A stretch of DNA of 64,000 nt from an uncultured Prevotella sp. (GCA_944319795.1 CALUFA010000007.1:1-64000), one strand, 5' to 3'. Shown: positions 38,909 to 48,167, counted from the first letter of the stretch. Numbers and translations: made by a program. The notes: generated from the letters alone by a model not told the origin.

Positions 38909-38961
38909 AATCTTACAGGTTTTAAAAGGTTGGTATTTCTTTTTAAGCAGACATTGCCTTT

Positions 38962-39232
38962 AGTTGACAAGTTGACCAGCAGACGAGCAGACAAGGAGAT
39001 TAGCCTTATCTTTTTAGTTGACAAGTTATCAGCAGACGAGCAGACAAGGAGATTTGCCTTGTCTTTTTAGTTTACAAGCTCACAGTTGGCAAACAGGCAA
39101 GGATATTTGCCTTGTCGCTGAAAACTTGTCTGCTTGTCACTGACTGCTTGTCACTTGTCTGCTTGTCACTTGTCTGCTTGTCACTTGTCTGCTTGTCACT
39201 GACTACTTGTCACTGACTGCTTGTCTGCTGCA
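38962..39232. repeat. 53-bp and 15-bp tandem repeats in the leader of the fimbrillin gene
   Basis: Three copies of the AGTTGACAAGTT unit begin at 38962, 39016 and 39069. They are followed by many 15-base units of TGCTTGTCACTTGTC and TGCTTGTCACTGAC type up to 39230. A promoter-like sequence lies just upstream (39231-39262), so the transcript leader of about 300 bases would be made of these repeats. Confidence 0.85.
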
Positions 39233-39262
39233 AAGTTAAGAAATAAAAAAACACGAAACAAG
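39231..39262 (-). promoter_or_regulatory. possible promoter of the fimbrillin/M64 run
   Basis: Minus strand: CTTG (39259-39262), 20 bases, TAACTTTG (39231-39238). The -7 is exact and the -33 has one mismatch. It lies outside the repeat block. Confidence 0.5.
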
Positions 39263-39376
39263 TTCATAATGGTTCATAGGCGAAAATATATCGAAATGTA
39301 AAAAAACAGGCAACGGGCCATGCCGTAAAGACGGTCGGATAACGCCGTGTAACTATCTGATTGTCAACTACATTTC

Positions 39377-39457
39377 AATATACGGTCTTTCAGGGCGCAG
39401 AATGCGGCATATTGCGGCATGAAAGGATGCCTTTCGGCGCATGAAAGGCACCCTTCG
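39377..39457. repeat. 22-bp-period array (partly degenerate copy)
   Basis: GAAAGGATGCCTTTC (39421) and GAAAGGCACCCTTCG (39443) are 22 bases apart and in phase with weaker units at 39377 (AATATACGGTCTTTC) and 39399 (AGAATGCGGCATATT). It lies just past the stop of the YycJ-like gene. The rest of 38909-39461 is repeats, a promoter and AT-rich spacer; no gene. Confidence 0.5.
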
Positions 39458-39461
39458 GCCA

Positions 39462-40265
39462 TTACGCCCCAAGCTCGTAAACCGGGCCGGCAACGCCGCG
39501 TCGCATCACGTCGACGGGCAGCGACGCAAGCCCCGGCCGCCCCGAGGCGGCCAGGGCGGCGCGCACGGCGGCGAGGGCTACGTCGGGGCGGTTGTTGTCG
39601 GCACTGAGGTGGCACAGCCATACGTGGCGCAGGCGGTCGGACGCATAAGCGGCTACGGCGGCTGCGCACTGGCCGTTTGACAGGTGGCCGTCACCGCCGG
39701 CCACGCGGCGCTTTAGGCTTACAGGATAACGGCCGGCCCAGAGCATGGCCTCATCGTAATTAGACTCTATTATAAGATAGTCGGCTGCGGCCACGGCCTC
39801 GGCCATGACCGGCGTCACGCACCCGGCGTCGGTTATAAGGCTAAGGGTTACCGTGCCTGCGGTTATCTTATAGCCTACGTTGTCGAGACTGTCGTGAGGC
39901 ACGGCGAAGGGCTCTACCGTGAGGCCGGCCACGGCGAACGGGGCGCCGGGCTCTACCGTGCGGACGCAGGCCGGGTCGACCTTCCTGCGCACGCAGTAGT
40001 TGCGCCTTATGCCCTCGTGTACGCGCGCCGTGGCATAGACGGGCAGCCCGTAGGCCGCGCTTAGCATGCCTACGGACTTTACGTGGTCGGCGTGGTCGTG
40101 GGTTACGAGTACGGCCTCTATGGCGCCGGGGTTTACGCCGTAATCGCCGAAATATTTCTTCAGCTTGCGTATGCCTATGCCTGCGTCGATGATGATGCCC
40201 CTGCCGTCAGACTCTATATAGTAACAATTGCCGCAGCTGCCGCTGCCGAAAGATATGAGTTTCAT
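39462..40265 (-). CDS. MBL-fold metallohydrolase (YycJ/WalJ-like)
   Basis: A 267-residue cytoplasmic metallo-beta-lactamase-fold enzyme. The N-terminal GSGSCGNCYYIESDGRG and metal motif THDHADH (about 55-61) match YycJ-like nucleases/hydrolases. Further metal ligands are seen in VPHDSLDN and ITDAGCV. The exact substrate is unknown; YycJ relatives are linked to cell-wall or DNA metabolism. It has its own exact promoter and ends next to a 22-bp array. Confidence 0.85.
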   Translation of the reverse strand: MKLISFGSGSCGNCYYIESDGRGIIIDAGIGIRKLKKYFGDYGVNPGAIEAVLVTHDHADHVKSVGMLSAAYGLPVYATARVHEGIRRNYCVRRKVDPACVRTVEPGAPFAVAGLTVEPFAVPHDSLDNVGYKITAGTVTLSLITDAGCVTPVMAEAVAAADYLIIESNYDEAMLWAGRYPVSLKRRVAGGDGHLSNGQCAAAVAAYASDRLRHVWLCHLSADNNRPDVALAAVRAALAASGRPGLASLPVDVMRRGVAGPVYELGA

Positions 40266-40316
40266 CGTTTACAGTGTTTTTTCGGGTTTTAACGGTTGTT
40301 ACCGTAATTTCGGGCG

Positions 40317-40347
40317 CAAAATTATAAAGAAAGCCGCACGATGCAAA
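40317..40347 (-). promoter_or_regulatory. promoter of the YycJ-like gene
   Basis: Minus strand: TTTG (40344-40347), 19 bases, TAATTTTG (40317-40324), an exact consensus. A TACCTTTG box for the opposite strand (40359-40366) lies just beyond, so divergent promoters are very close together. Confidence 0.75.
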
Positions 40348-40895
40348 AAAATTTTCGATACCTTTGCGGAAAAATTACCATAAAAGTGACAAGCAGACAA
40401 GTGACAAGCAGGACGGCGGCTGGCAGGCATGGGGCGGCTTACAGGACGGCGTGCGTGGCCGCGGCGGTATTAGCGGCGCTCACGGCATGCCGGCACGCGC
40501 CTGAGGATAAGGAAAGGGCGGCTGTGGCCGAGGCTGTGGAAGGCTTCGCCGACAAGTATTTCAACTACGACCTCGCCGGCGCGGCGGGCCTGTGCACGCC
40601 CGAGTCGGGCAAATGGATAGCCTTCGCGGCGAGCAACGTAACGCAAGAGGACGTCGACATGCTGAACGCGCGCGAAGAGGCGGCGGTGTGCTCGGCCGAG
40701 ACGGTGGAGCTTACGGGCGACTCTACCGCAACGGCGGAGTGCCGGGTGGAAAACTTCCTCAGGCCGGACACGCTGGGACGGCCTGCGGAAATGACCGGCA
40801 AAGCCGTGTACGAGATATGCCTCGTAAAGCGCAACGGGCGCTGGCTCGTCAAAATGGAAGGCCTACCGCAAAGTGGAAGGCGAAGTCGCGACTAA
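40341..40895 (+). CDS. small lipoprotein, function unknown (DUF4878-like)
   Basis: A 184-residue frame with lipobox LTAC at Cys50 and a soluble domain (about 60-170: FADKYFNYDLAGAAGLCTPE; VYEICLVKRNGRWLVKMEG) like the NTF2-type DUF4878 lipoproteins. The start is doubtful. The ATG at 40341 precedes the -7 box at 40359-40366, and GTG codons at 40386 or 40401 would give a normal 30-35 residue signal peptide. The bases at 40384-40409 are a copy of the leader-repeat words (GTGACAAGCAGACAAG). The 3' end overlaps tamL, on the opposite strand, by 47 bases. Confidence 0.65.
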   Translation: MQKNFRYLCGKITIKVTSRQVTSRTAAGRHGAAYRTACVAAAVLAALTACRHAPEDKERAAVAEAVEGFADKYFNYDLAGAAGLCTPESGKWIAFAASNVTQEDVDMLNAREEAAVCSAETVELTGDSTATAECRVENFLRPDTLGRPAEMTGKAVYEICLVKRNGRWLVKMEGLPQSGRRSRD

Positions 40896-43080
40896 GGTCG
40901 GGATGGATTATCGGGAAATGCTCTTCAGCGGTGTCGTAAGCGGGGTTTACGGCCTTCATGCCCATGTCGAAGCGTAGGATGAAGTAGTCGAAGTTGAGCC
41001 TCAAGCCTATGCCGTAGGCCACGGCTATCTGCTTGTAAAAGTCGCTGAAGCGGAACTGGCCGCCGGGCTGCTCTTCGTATTCGCGCAGGGTCCAGATGTT
41101 GCCTGCGTCGACGAACACGGCCCCGTAGAACTTCCAGAACAGGAACGAGCGCAACTCGAGGTTGATGTCGAGCTTCAGGTCGCCCGTCTGGTTGATGAAG
41201 TCTATCGCACCGTCGGTTCCCTTGAACCGCCCCGGACCGAGCCCCCTGACGCTCCACCCCCTGACGGAGTTTGCGCCGCCCGAGAAATAACGCTTCTCGA
41301 AAGGCAATACGCGGCTGTTGCCGTAAGGCCAGGCGAGGCCGAAACCGAAGTGGAAGGCAAGGTTGTTGTTGCGGTCGATGCGGAACAGGTGGGTGAAGTC
41401 GAAGTCGCCCTTCACGTATTGGGCGAAGGCTATATTAAACAATGTGTACTGCCCGTCGGCGTTGCGGCCGCGGCCGAGCATGCGCGATACGCCGTTAAGC
41501 AGATTGCCCGATGTCTCTACGTTCACCTTATAGGCATCGGTGCCGTTGTTGAACGACGTGCCGAAACCGAGCTTCATGATGAACAGGTCTTCATAGTTGT
41601 AACGGAGAATGGAGTTGCGGTTGCCGGCGTCGTCGAGGTACTCGTCCCTGAACGTCGACGAGATCCACGGCATGTATATGTAATTAAGGTCTATAAGGTC
41701 GAACGAATAACTGCGCCGCCCCTCGGCGCCGCTCCACCTGTAACGCCAAGTGGCGGAAAACAGGCGGCGGTAGAACTCGGGGCGGTTCTGCATGTTATAG
41801 CTTACCGACAACTCTGACACGGCCGTAGACCTGCGCTTGAACCCCTTCGAGAGGAACGGGACGACGAAACGGGGAAACACGAGCTTGGACTCGACGCTGT
41901 ACTCCTCGTAATCCTGGTTCTGGTAGCCCTCAAGGCCCGTTATCGCCTCGAACGCACCGCGCAGCTTCACGCTGAACGTCTCGGCCCCGCGGAATATGTT
42001 GCGGTTCTCGTATGTCAACGACGCCGCCACGCCGAAATCGCCGGCAGTGTTAGTGCCTTCGGGTTGGAAGCTGATGCTGTTTATCTTATTTGTGCTTATG
42101 CCGATGTCGCAGTCAAGCGTGTCGCCCCCCTCCGTCCTCTCGCCGAACTTTATATTCGTGTACTTGACAATCTGCAGACGCCCGAACCTATTGTAAGTCT
42201 TCTGCAAATCCGCCGCGTTGAACATCTTGCCCGGCTCGATCAGCGTATTCTCCTCAAGCACCGAACGCCGCAACGGTATCTTTGACTCGCCTCCGCTTGC
42301 GTGGAACTCCACGTCGCCGACAACGTAGCGCCGGTGGCAGGTTTCCCCGTCGACGTCGGCCGCCCGGTATTTATACAGGTGCAGCGTAAGGCCGACACTG
42401 GTGCCGCCCCTTACCGTATCGGCCGAATAAGAGATGAAGTCCTTATGGAAATCAAAGTATCCGTTGTTGTTCAGCAAGTCGGTTATACGCTCGCGTTCGG
42501 CCTCAAGGTCGGCTACGACGAACGGCATGCCGACACGCAGCAGGCTGCGGCCTTGCTTGACGGTAGACAGCAACGAGTCAACGCCCTCGTCCTGGATGTC
42601 GTAAGCAACACTGCTTATATGAAAGCGCTCGCCGGGATGAAGCGTGTACACAACCTTGACCTTCCTCTTCTTGCCGAACTCAACGGCATAGTCGGCCTTT
42701 GCCCTTATGTAACCCATGCCGTGCAAGGCGTTGGCAAGGTCGCGGCAGGTAAGGTCGGCCTGGGCCGAATCAAACAGTTCGGGCGCTTCGCCCAAGTCCT
42801 GCAGCTTACGGTTGATCCATTTCGTAGAGTCACGGCCGGACAACGCGTAAGTAGCAAGGGGCACCTTGAAAAGTGAAAACCATTTCGAGTTGCCGCTCTG
42901 CCTTACGTACTGTTCAAACAGCTTCGCATCTACACCTTTAACGTCGGATTTTATCTTGACCCCGTCAAGCATCCACCTGTCTTCAGGTATGAACTTCGAA
43001 GCCGAGCACCCGGAAAACAAAACCACGGCGGCAACCGCGACCACGGACAATAAAATATATTTTGACGCTCGTTTTACCAC
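40849..43080 (-). CDS. tamL: TamL-type lipidated BamA/TamA-family outer-membrane protein
   Basis: A 743-residue Omp85-family protein. Unusually for that family but normally for Bacteroidota TamL, it is a lipoprotein: FSGC lipobox at about Cys25. POTRA-like domains (about 35-330: GYIRAKADYAVEFGKKRKVKVVY) precede the 16-stranded barrel (about 380-743) with the surface-antigen motif RYFSGGANSVRGWSVRGLGPG and a C-terminal aromatic strand. The likely role is outer-membrane protein or lipid assembly with a TamB partner, which is not in this window. It is divergent from the methyltransferase gene. Confidence 0.88.
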   Translation of the reverse strand: MVKRASKYILLSVVAVAAVVLFSGCSASKFIPEDRWMLDGVKIKSDVKGVDAKLFEQYVRQSGNSKWFSLFKVPLATYALSGRDSTKWINRKLQDLGEAPELFDSAQADLTCRDLANALHGMGYIRAKADYAVEFGKKRKVKVVYTLHPGERFHISSVAYDIQDEGVDSLLSTVKQGRSLLRVGMPFVVADLEAERERITDLLNNNGYFDFHKDFISYSADTVRGGTSVGLTLHLYKYRAADVDGETCHRRYVVGDVEFHASGGESKIPLRRSVLEENTLIEPGKMFNAADLQKTYNRFGRLQIVKYTNIKFGERTEGGDTLDCDIGISTNKINSISFQPEGTNTAGDFGVAASLTYENRNIFRGAETFSVKLRGAFEAITGLEGYQNQDYEEYSVESKLVFPRFVVPFLSKGFKRRSTAVSELSVSYNMQNRPEFYRRLFSATWRYRWSGAEGRRSYSFDLIDLNYIYMPWISSTFRDEYLDDAGNRNSILRYNYEDLFIMKLGFGTSFNNGTDAYKVNVETSGNLLNGVSRMLGRGRNADGQYTLFNIAFAQYVKGDFDFTHLFRIDRNNNLAFHFGFGLAWPYGNSRVLPFEKRYFSGGANSVRGWSVRGLGPGRFKGTDGAIDFINQTGDLKLDINLELRSFLFWKFYGAVFVDAGNIWTLREYEEQPGGQFRFSDFYKQIAVAYGIGLRLNFDYFILRFDMGMKAVNPAYDTAEEHFPIIHPDLSRDFAFHFAVGLPF

Positions 43081-43149
43081 TTAAATGCAATTTACGGTGC
43101 AAAAATAATAATTTTTTAGTAGTTTTGCTTGCCTAAAACGAAAATTAGC

Positions 43150-43914
43150 ATGATTAGCAAAAATCTCATAAAATACATCCGCTCGTTAGAACAAAAGAAA
43201 ATCCGCGACCGTGAAGGATTGTTCGTGGCCGAAGGGCCGAAAGTGGTAGGCGACATCATGGCTGCATACGCCCCTGCAAGAATAATAGCCACCCCGGAAT
43301 GGTTTGGCTCACACGCCATAACGCCCAAGGCCGCCGACGCCGTAGTGTCGGAGGAAGAACTGCGGAAAATCAGTTTCCTGCAGCATCCACAGCAAGTGCT
43401 CGCATTGTTCCCCATTCCCGGCAACGACATAAGCACTGACGCTTGCGCCGGCGGACTTTGCCTCGCGCTTGACAAGGTGCAGGATCCGGGCAACCTCGGC
43501 ACGATAATCCGCATAGCCGACTGGTTCGGCATTTCCAAGATATTCTGCGGCGAAGGCACGGCCGACACTTTCAACCCCAAAGTAATACAAGCCACTATGG
43601 GAAGCATCGCACGGGTGGACATAGCTTACACAAACCTCTGCGACCTACTCGACTCACTCCCCAACGGCACGCCTACATACGCCACCGACCTTAACGGCAG
43701 CAACATATACAGCAAGGAACTCGAGCCGACCGGCATAATCATAATGGGCAACGAGGGAAAAGGCGTGTCACCCGAAGTGATGAAACGGGTAAAACAAAGA
43801 CTGCTAATCCCTTATTACGGCAACAAAAAAGGCATAGACAGCCTGAACGTAGCGATAGCCACGGCCGTAACATGCGCCGAATTCAGGAGAAGAAACCAAC
43901 CGCAAACGACATAA
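43150..43914 (+). CDS. TrmH/SpoU-family RNA methyltransferase
   Basis: A 254-residue 2'-O-ribose methyltransferase of the SPOUT class, acting on tRNA or rRNA. The N-terminal substrate-binding part (RSLEQKKIRDREGLFVAEG) precedes the knotted domain with LDKVQDPGNLGTIIRIADW, IIMGNEGKGVS and the C-terminal SLNVAIATAV motif. I chose the ATG at 43150, because the ATG at 43129 lies within two bases of the -7 box TAGTTTTG (43120-43127). The specific nucleotide cannot be told. Confidence 0.9.
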   Translation: MISKNLIKYIRSLEQKKIRDREGLFVAEGPKVVGDIMAAYAPARIIATPEWFGSHAITPKAADAVVSEEELRKISFLQHPQQVLALFPIPGNDISTDACAGGLCLALDKVQDPGNLGTIIRIADWFGISKIFCGEGTADTFNPKVIQATMGSIARVDIAYTNLCDLLDSLPNGTPTYATDLNGSNIYSKELEPTGIIIMGNEGKGVSPEVMKRVKQRLLIPYYGNKKGIDSLNVAIATAVTCAEFRRRNQPQTT

Positions 43915-43971
43915 TACCAAACATTTTGCCAAGCATGCGGAGACGTTCGCAAGCAAAAAAGGGGCAAATCA

Positions 43972-44002
43972 TTTGCACATTGAAAAAATATGAGTATCTT
44001 TG
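43972..44002 (+). promoter_or_regulatory. promoter of the methylmalonyl-CoA operon
   Basis: TTTG (43972-43975), 19 bases, TATCTTTG (43995-44002), an exact consensus 27 bases before the epimerase start. Confidence 0.8.
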
Positions 44003-44028
44003 CCCCAATATTTCTAAAATGTAATAAT

Positions 44029-44433
44029 ATGAAAATTTCACGTATTGAGCATTTAGGTATAGCCGTTCAGAGCATCGAAGAGGCTCTACCTTATTTCGAG
44101 AATGTGTTAGGACTGAAGTGTTACGCGGTAGAGGAAGTGGCCGACCAAAAAGTAAAGACTGCCTTCCTGAAATGCGGAGAAGTTAAGCTCGAGCTGCTCG
44201 AGCCGACATCACCGGACAGCACAATCCAGAAATGGCTTGACAAAGGCAACCACGGAGTACACCATGTGGCTTTCTGCATAGAAGACGGCGTAAGCAACGC
44301 ATTGGCCGAATGCGAAGGCAAAGGACTGCGCCTGATCGACAAAGCGCCGAGAAAGGGAGCGGAAAACCTTAACATAGCATTCCTGCACCCGAAATCGACA
44401 TGCGGCATACTGACCGAACTTTGCGAACAATAA
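44029..44433 (+). CDS. mce: methylmalonyl-CoA epimerase
   Basis: Converts (S)- and (R)-methylmalonyl-CoA in the succinate-propionate pathway. The 134-residue length is typical. The glyoxalase/VOC-fold metal residues are visible in RIEHLGIAVQSIEE (His near 7), KLELLEPTSPDS and HHVAFCIEDG. The ATG at 44029 is chosen over an upstream one that overlaps the promoter. It is first in the mce-mmdA-OadG-like-BCCP operon, with 143 bases before mmdA. Confidence 0.93.
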   Translation: MKISRIEHLGIAVQSIEEALPYFENVLGLKCYAVEEVADQKVKTAFLKCGEVKLELLEPTSPDSTIQKWLDKGNHGVHHVAFCIEDGVSNALAECEGKGLRLIDKAPRKGAENLNIAFLHPKSTCGILTELCEQ

Positions 44434-44576
44434 TCAATACATTACAAACATATTAGGCGAAGAGGTTATAAACGGGCGTGGGATGAAAAGACACCGGCAG
44501 GTAGTCATAAACAGTAAAACAACCGTGCACGCCCCAAGACCTTTAATAACCCCGGAACCGCAAAACCTAAAATATA

Positions 44577-46130
44577 ATGAGCAAACAAGTAGAAAAAATC
44601 AAGGAGCTTATCGCCAAGCGCGAACAGGCTCGTCTCGGCGGTGGCGAAAAAGCCATCGAGAAACAGCATGCACGCGGAAAATACACCGCACGCGAACGTA
44701 TCGACATGCTTCTTGATGAAGGCAGCTTCGAGGAATTCGACATGTTCAAGCTGCACCGTTGCACCAACTTCGGCATGGAAAAGAAGCATTACCTCGGCGA
44801 CGGCGTCGTTGCCGGATGCGGTACGATCGACGGAAGGTTGGTATACATTTTCGCACAAGACTTCACCGTAAACGGAGGCTCGCTCTCCGAGACCATGGCG
44901 CAGAAAATCTGCAAAGTAATGGACATGGCCATGAAGATGGGCGCCCCGGTTATCGGTATCAACGACTCGGGCGGCGCACGCATCCAGGAAGGCATCTGCG
45001 CATTGGCAGGCTTTGCCGAGATATTCGAGCGCAACATCCTCGCATCGGGCGTTATCCCACAAATCAGCGGCATATTCGGCCCGTGTGCCGGCGGCGCCGT
45101 TTACTCTCCGGCACTGACCGACTTCACGCTCATGATGGAGAACACGTCATACATGTTCCTCACCGGACCGAAAGTCGTTAAGACCGTAACCGGCGAAGAC
45201 ATCGACCAGGAACACCTCGGAGGCGCAAGCGTACACGCAACCAAGAGCGGCGTAACCCACTTTACCGCCGCTACCGAGGAAGAGGCAATGCAGATGATAA
45301 AGACATTGCTCAGCTACATACCCTCAAACAACATGGAAGAGGCTCCACGCGTAGAATGCACGGATCCCATCAACCGCATGGAAGACTCTCTCAACGAAAT
45401 AATACCCGAAGACCCCAACCAAGCTTACGACATGTACAAGGTTATCGGTGCAATCGTAGACAACGGCGAGTTCTTCGAGGTGCAGCCTAAATTCGCACGT
45501 AACATAATCGTCGGCTTCGCCCGCTTTAACGGACAGAGCGTGGGCATCGTTGCCAACCAGCCTTCATGCTACGCAGGCGTGCTCGACGTAAACGCAAGCC
45601 GCAAGGGAGCGCGCTTCGTCCGCTTCTGCGACGCATTCAACATTCCAATCGTAAGCCTCGTCGACGTGCCCGGATTCCTGCCCGGCACAGGCCAGGAATA
45701 CAACGCAGTCATCCTGCACGGAGCACAGTTGCTTTACGCTTACGGCGAAGCTACCGTGCCCAAGGTGACCGTAACACTGCGTAAGAGCTACGGAGGAAGC
45801 CACATCGTAATGGGCTGCAAACAACTCCGTACCGACATTAACTACGCATGGCCTTCAGCTGAAATCGCCGTCATGGGCGCAAGCGGAGCCGTTGCTGTGC
45901 TCTACGCCAAGGAAGCAAAGAGCCATGAAGACCCCAAGACCTTCCTGGCAGAGAAAGAAGAGGAATACACCGAAATGTTCGCCAACCCGTACCAGGCTGC
46001 CAAATACGGCTACATCGACGACGTTATCGAACCGCGCAACACCCGCTTCCGCATTTGCCGCGCCTTGGCCCAACTGGCAACGAAGAGAGACGGACTGCCG
46101 GCCAAGAAGCACGGCAACATCCCGATGTAA
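44577..46130 (+). CDS. mmdA: methylmalonyl-CoA decarboxylase / propionyl-CoA carboxylase carboxyltransferase subunit
   Basis: A 517-residue carboxyltransferase that moves the carboxyl group between methylmalonyl-CoA and biotin. The family patterns are seen as [18 protein letters not shown], the oxyanion region [16 protein letters not shown], and [14 protein letters not shown] with [12 protein letters not shown] in the C-terminal half. The length is normal. The biotin carrier lies 270 bases downstream. MmdB, the membrane sodium-pumping decarboxylase, is missing from this window, so direction and coupling cannot be settled here. Confidence 0.93.
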   Translation: MSKQVEKIKELIAKREQARLGGGEKAIEKQHARGKYTARERIDMLLDEGSFEEFDMFKLHRCTNFGMEKKHYLGDGVVAGCGTIDGRLVYIFAQDFTVNGGSLSETMAQKICKVMDMAMKMGAPVIGINDSGGARIQEGICALAGFAEIFERNILASGVIPQISGIFGPCAGGAVYSPALTDFTLMMENTSYMFLTGPKVVKTVTGEDIDQEHLGGASVHATKSGVTHFTAATEEEAMQMIKTLLSYIPSNNMEEAPRVECTDPINRMEDSLNEIIPEDPNQAYDMYKVIGAIVDNGEFFEVQPKFARNIIVGFARFNGQSVGIVANQPSCYAGVLDVNASRKGARFVRFCDAFNIPIVSLVDVPGFLPGTGQEYNAVILHGAQLLYAYGEATVPKVTVTLRKSYGGSHIVMGCKQLRTDINYAWPSAEIAVMGASGAVAVLYAKEAKSHEDPKTFLAEKEEEYTEMFANPYQAAKYGYIDDVIEPRNTRFRICRALAQLATKRDGLPAKKHGNIPM

Positions 46131-46157
46131 CAATGTCATCAATTAACACCGACGACA

Positions 46158-46310
46158 ATGAATAACAACGAGGTTTATGCAGCCATAGCACTGGCGTTGC
46201 ACGAATTCAGAGGCAACAACGTGCACGACAAGGAAGCCGGCATCATAACGATAAAGAGTAAGCATTCGGAATGGGAAATGCACTCGCTACAAATGACGCA
46301 GCATCCATAA
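46158..46310 (+). CDS. 50-residue OadG-C-terminal-like protein
   Basis: A short frame of 50 residues between mmdA and the biotin carrier. MNNNEVYAAIALALHEF and HDKEAGIITIKSKHSEWEMH match the pattern of the C-terminal tail of OadG-type gamma subunits of sodium-pumping decarboxylases (AAIAxAL, vHD, ITI, W). The N-terminal membrane anchor of a full OadG is absent. It is probably a real, reduced gene, because the frame fills the gap tightly: 27 bases after mmdA, about 90 before BCCP. Alternatively it is an OadG remnant. Confidence 0.6.
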   Translation: MNNNEVYAAIALALHEFRGNNVHDKEAGIITIKSKHSEWEMHSLQMTQHP

Positions 46311-46400
46311 AAAAGTCAACAAGTCAAAAAAAGGTTCGGGGCGTTCCGCCCGACTCGGAACGCCCTCTTACCTTTACAACCTCTAAAAAAGCAAACAGCT

Positions 46401-46832
46401 ATGAAAGAATACAAATATACAATCAATGGCAACAAATACGAAGTTGCCATTGCAGGCATTGAAGACAACATCGCCAACGTCGTGGTAAACGGCGAAGAAT
46501 ACAAGGTTGAAATGGAGAAAGAGCCGGAACCTGTAAAGAAAAAAGTTGTCGTTAAACCCGTAGCGCAGCAAGCTCCTGCAGAGGCCCCCTCGGCAGGAAA
46601 CAGCCAGAAGGTGAATGTCAACAACGCCGTGAAATCACCGCTCCCAGGAGTAATCACCGAAATCAAGGTTGCCGTAGGCGACGAAGTCAAGGCCGGCGAC
46701 ACAGTCGTTGTGCTTGAGGCCATGAAGATGGCTAACAACCTTGAAGCCGAGAAGGGTGGCAAAGTTACCGCCATACTTGTCAGCGAGGGTGAAAGCGTAA
46801 TGGAAGACACCCCGCTCGTAGTAATAGAATAA
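46401..46832 (+). CDS. mmdC: biotin carboxyl carrier protein of the methylmalonyl-CoA system
   Basis: A 143-residue carrier. A small N-terminal domain (MKEYKYTINGNKYEVAIAG) and a proline/alanine linker (about 41-75) precede a biotinyl domain with EAMKM, where Lys109 is the biotinylation site. It hands the carboxyl group from MmdA to a partner. A terminator follows at 46850. The expected next gene mmdB (oadB-like) is replaced by a convergent HTH gene. Confidence 0.92.
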   Translation: MKEYKYTINGNKYEVAIAGIEDNIANVVVNGEEYKVEMEKEPEPVKKKVVVKPVAQQAPAEAPSAGNSQKVNVNNAVKSPLPGVITEIKVAVGDEVKAGDTVVVLEAMKMANNLEAEKGGKVTAILVSEGESVMEDTPLVVIE

Positions 46833-46849
46833 TTTTTTCTACATTTTTG

Positions 46850-46906
46850 AAAACGTGCGTCAATTCTACGGGACATAACGATACCCGGCATTGACGCACG
46901 TTTTTT
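46850..46906 (+). terminator. terminator after the methylmalonyl-CoA operon
   Basis: AAAACGTGCGTCAAT (46850-46864) and ATTGACGCACGTTTT (46890-46904) form a perfect 15-bp stem followed by TTTT. It also faces the convergent HTH gene and may end both. Confidence 0.85.
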
Positions 46907-47033
46907 ATGAACTAACATTTATCACTAAGCAACGTGATTAGTGTCGGACGCATCATAAAAGCAGCCCATTTTTAGCCTGACGGCCAGTGCGGCATAGGGC
47001 ACATCCAAATGTAAACGCGACGAATCGTCGAAA

Positions 47034-47927
47034 TTATTCCTCCAGCAACTTCTTCTCAGCCACGAGATCGGCGACGGTCATTTTCGGCGTCGGTACGTCG
47101 CGCATGCGTACCGCATCGCCTTTGCCGCACGTATAATCATAATAAAGTTTCTCAGTGTCATCAAGTTCATCGTACCGCTTTTGGCAGCCTTTCATTTTCA
47201 GGAAGTCTTCACGCGAGACGCTGTCCGACGACTTAACAAACAGGATGCGGCGCGCTATCGGGTTATGATTGTAATCAAAACAAGTATAAAGACCGCGCAA
47301 AAACGGTGGACAATCGAACATCGGAATCTTCAGGCAGATATTGAACAATGCGAGTTGCGGCGGACGGTTCTCATTGAATATGATATAAACATGGTTTAGG
47401 CCGTTCATCAAGGCGAAGCCGTGGTGCGTGGAACCGTAAGCATTGTTGTGGACAACCTCAACATAGTCGCCTGCCTCTGACGGAACGATCAAGTACGGTT
47501 CTATCTTCATTGCGTCAGAACTTGACGACATGCTGTAACTCATATAGGCACCGCTGATACCCGAAGAAAGGCTCACCGAGTTTTTCATGTTCCTCCCTAT
47601 CGCGTCGGGATAACGGCACGTCGTACTTTCAGCCTTTGCCTGCGGAACGGCTTCCATCTCAAAAAGCGACGCCTTCATGCTATCCAATGAGCCGAGCAGT
47701 TTCTTCTTCGACACGTTGTTCACCCATACAAGGGCATTGTCGAGCGCCTCGCTTTCGGGCTGCCCCTTATCCAAATTCTTGAAATACTCGGGCATGACCG
47801 TTGTAAACAATGCAGACAATACGCTCGGAGCGTACCCAGTACTCACGGCTATGTCCTTCATTTTCACACCTTTATTACGTAAGAATTTTATACGTTCGTA
47901 AATTTCCCTTAGGTCGTCCATTATCAT
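47034..47927 (-). CDS. HTH-type Bacteroidales regulator-like protein next to phosphonate genes
   Basis: A 297-residue cytoplasmic protein. Residues of about 5-40 (LREIYERIKFLRNKG, DIAVSTGYAPSVLSALF) look like a helix-turn-helix. The large C-terminal half (about 115-290) is beta-rich with no recognised motif and may bind a ligand. It is transcribed away from the DUF5690-phnX-phnW operon across a 292-base gap, the usual position for a regulator. The phosphonate link is inferred. A -7 like TATATTTG lies on the minus strand at 48031-48038. Confidence 0.6.
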   Translation of the reverse strand: MIMDDLREIYERIKFLRNKGVKMKDIAVSTGYAPSVLSALFTTVMPEYFKNLDKGQPESEALDNALVWVNNVSKKKLLGSLDSMKASLFEMEAVPQAKAESTTCRYPDAIGRNMKNSVSLSSGISGAYMSYSMSSSSDAMKIEPYLIVPSEAGDYVEVVHNNAYGSTHHGFALMNGLNHVYIIFNENRPPQLALFNICLKIPMFDCPPFLRGLYTCFDYNHNPIARRILFVKSSDSVSREDFLKMKGCQKRYDELDDTEKLYYDYTCGKGDAVRMRDVPTPKMTVADLVAEKKLLEE

Positions 47928-48167
47928 TATTTAATTTGAATGATTGTCCATTCTGCAGAAAGTCATCCACGATTATGCCATTATCCGCCGCGCCAGACAT
48001 ACATTTTTACCACACAACGTTTTGGTTGTACAAATATAACAATTAAAATCCAATACGATTATTTCAATCGTATTACATTGGAATTTCATTTGTCTTGCGT
48101 TCGGGTTATAAAGCCTTTTCATTCATTTTAATGAATTGTTACAGCGATATTATTCATTCCATATTCA

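Noticed and set aside
37782..39232. CRISPR or phage attachment sites
   Set aside because: Tandem 53-bp copies are nearly identical without variable spacers, and no integrase or phage gene is near.
40341..40400. signal peptide read from the ATG at 40341 as certain
   Set aside because: The ATG precedes the -7 box, and the early residues are encoded by a leader repeat; GTG starts at 40386 or 40401 are equally or more likely.
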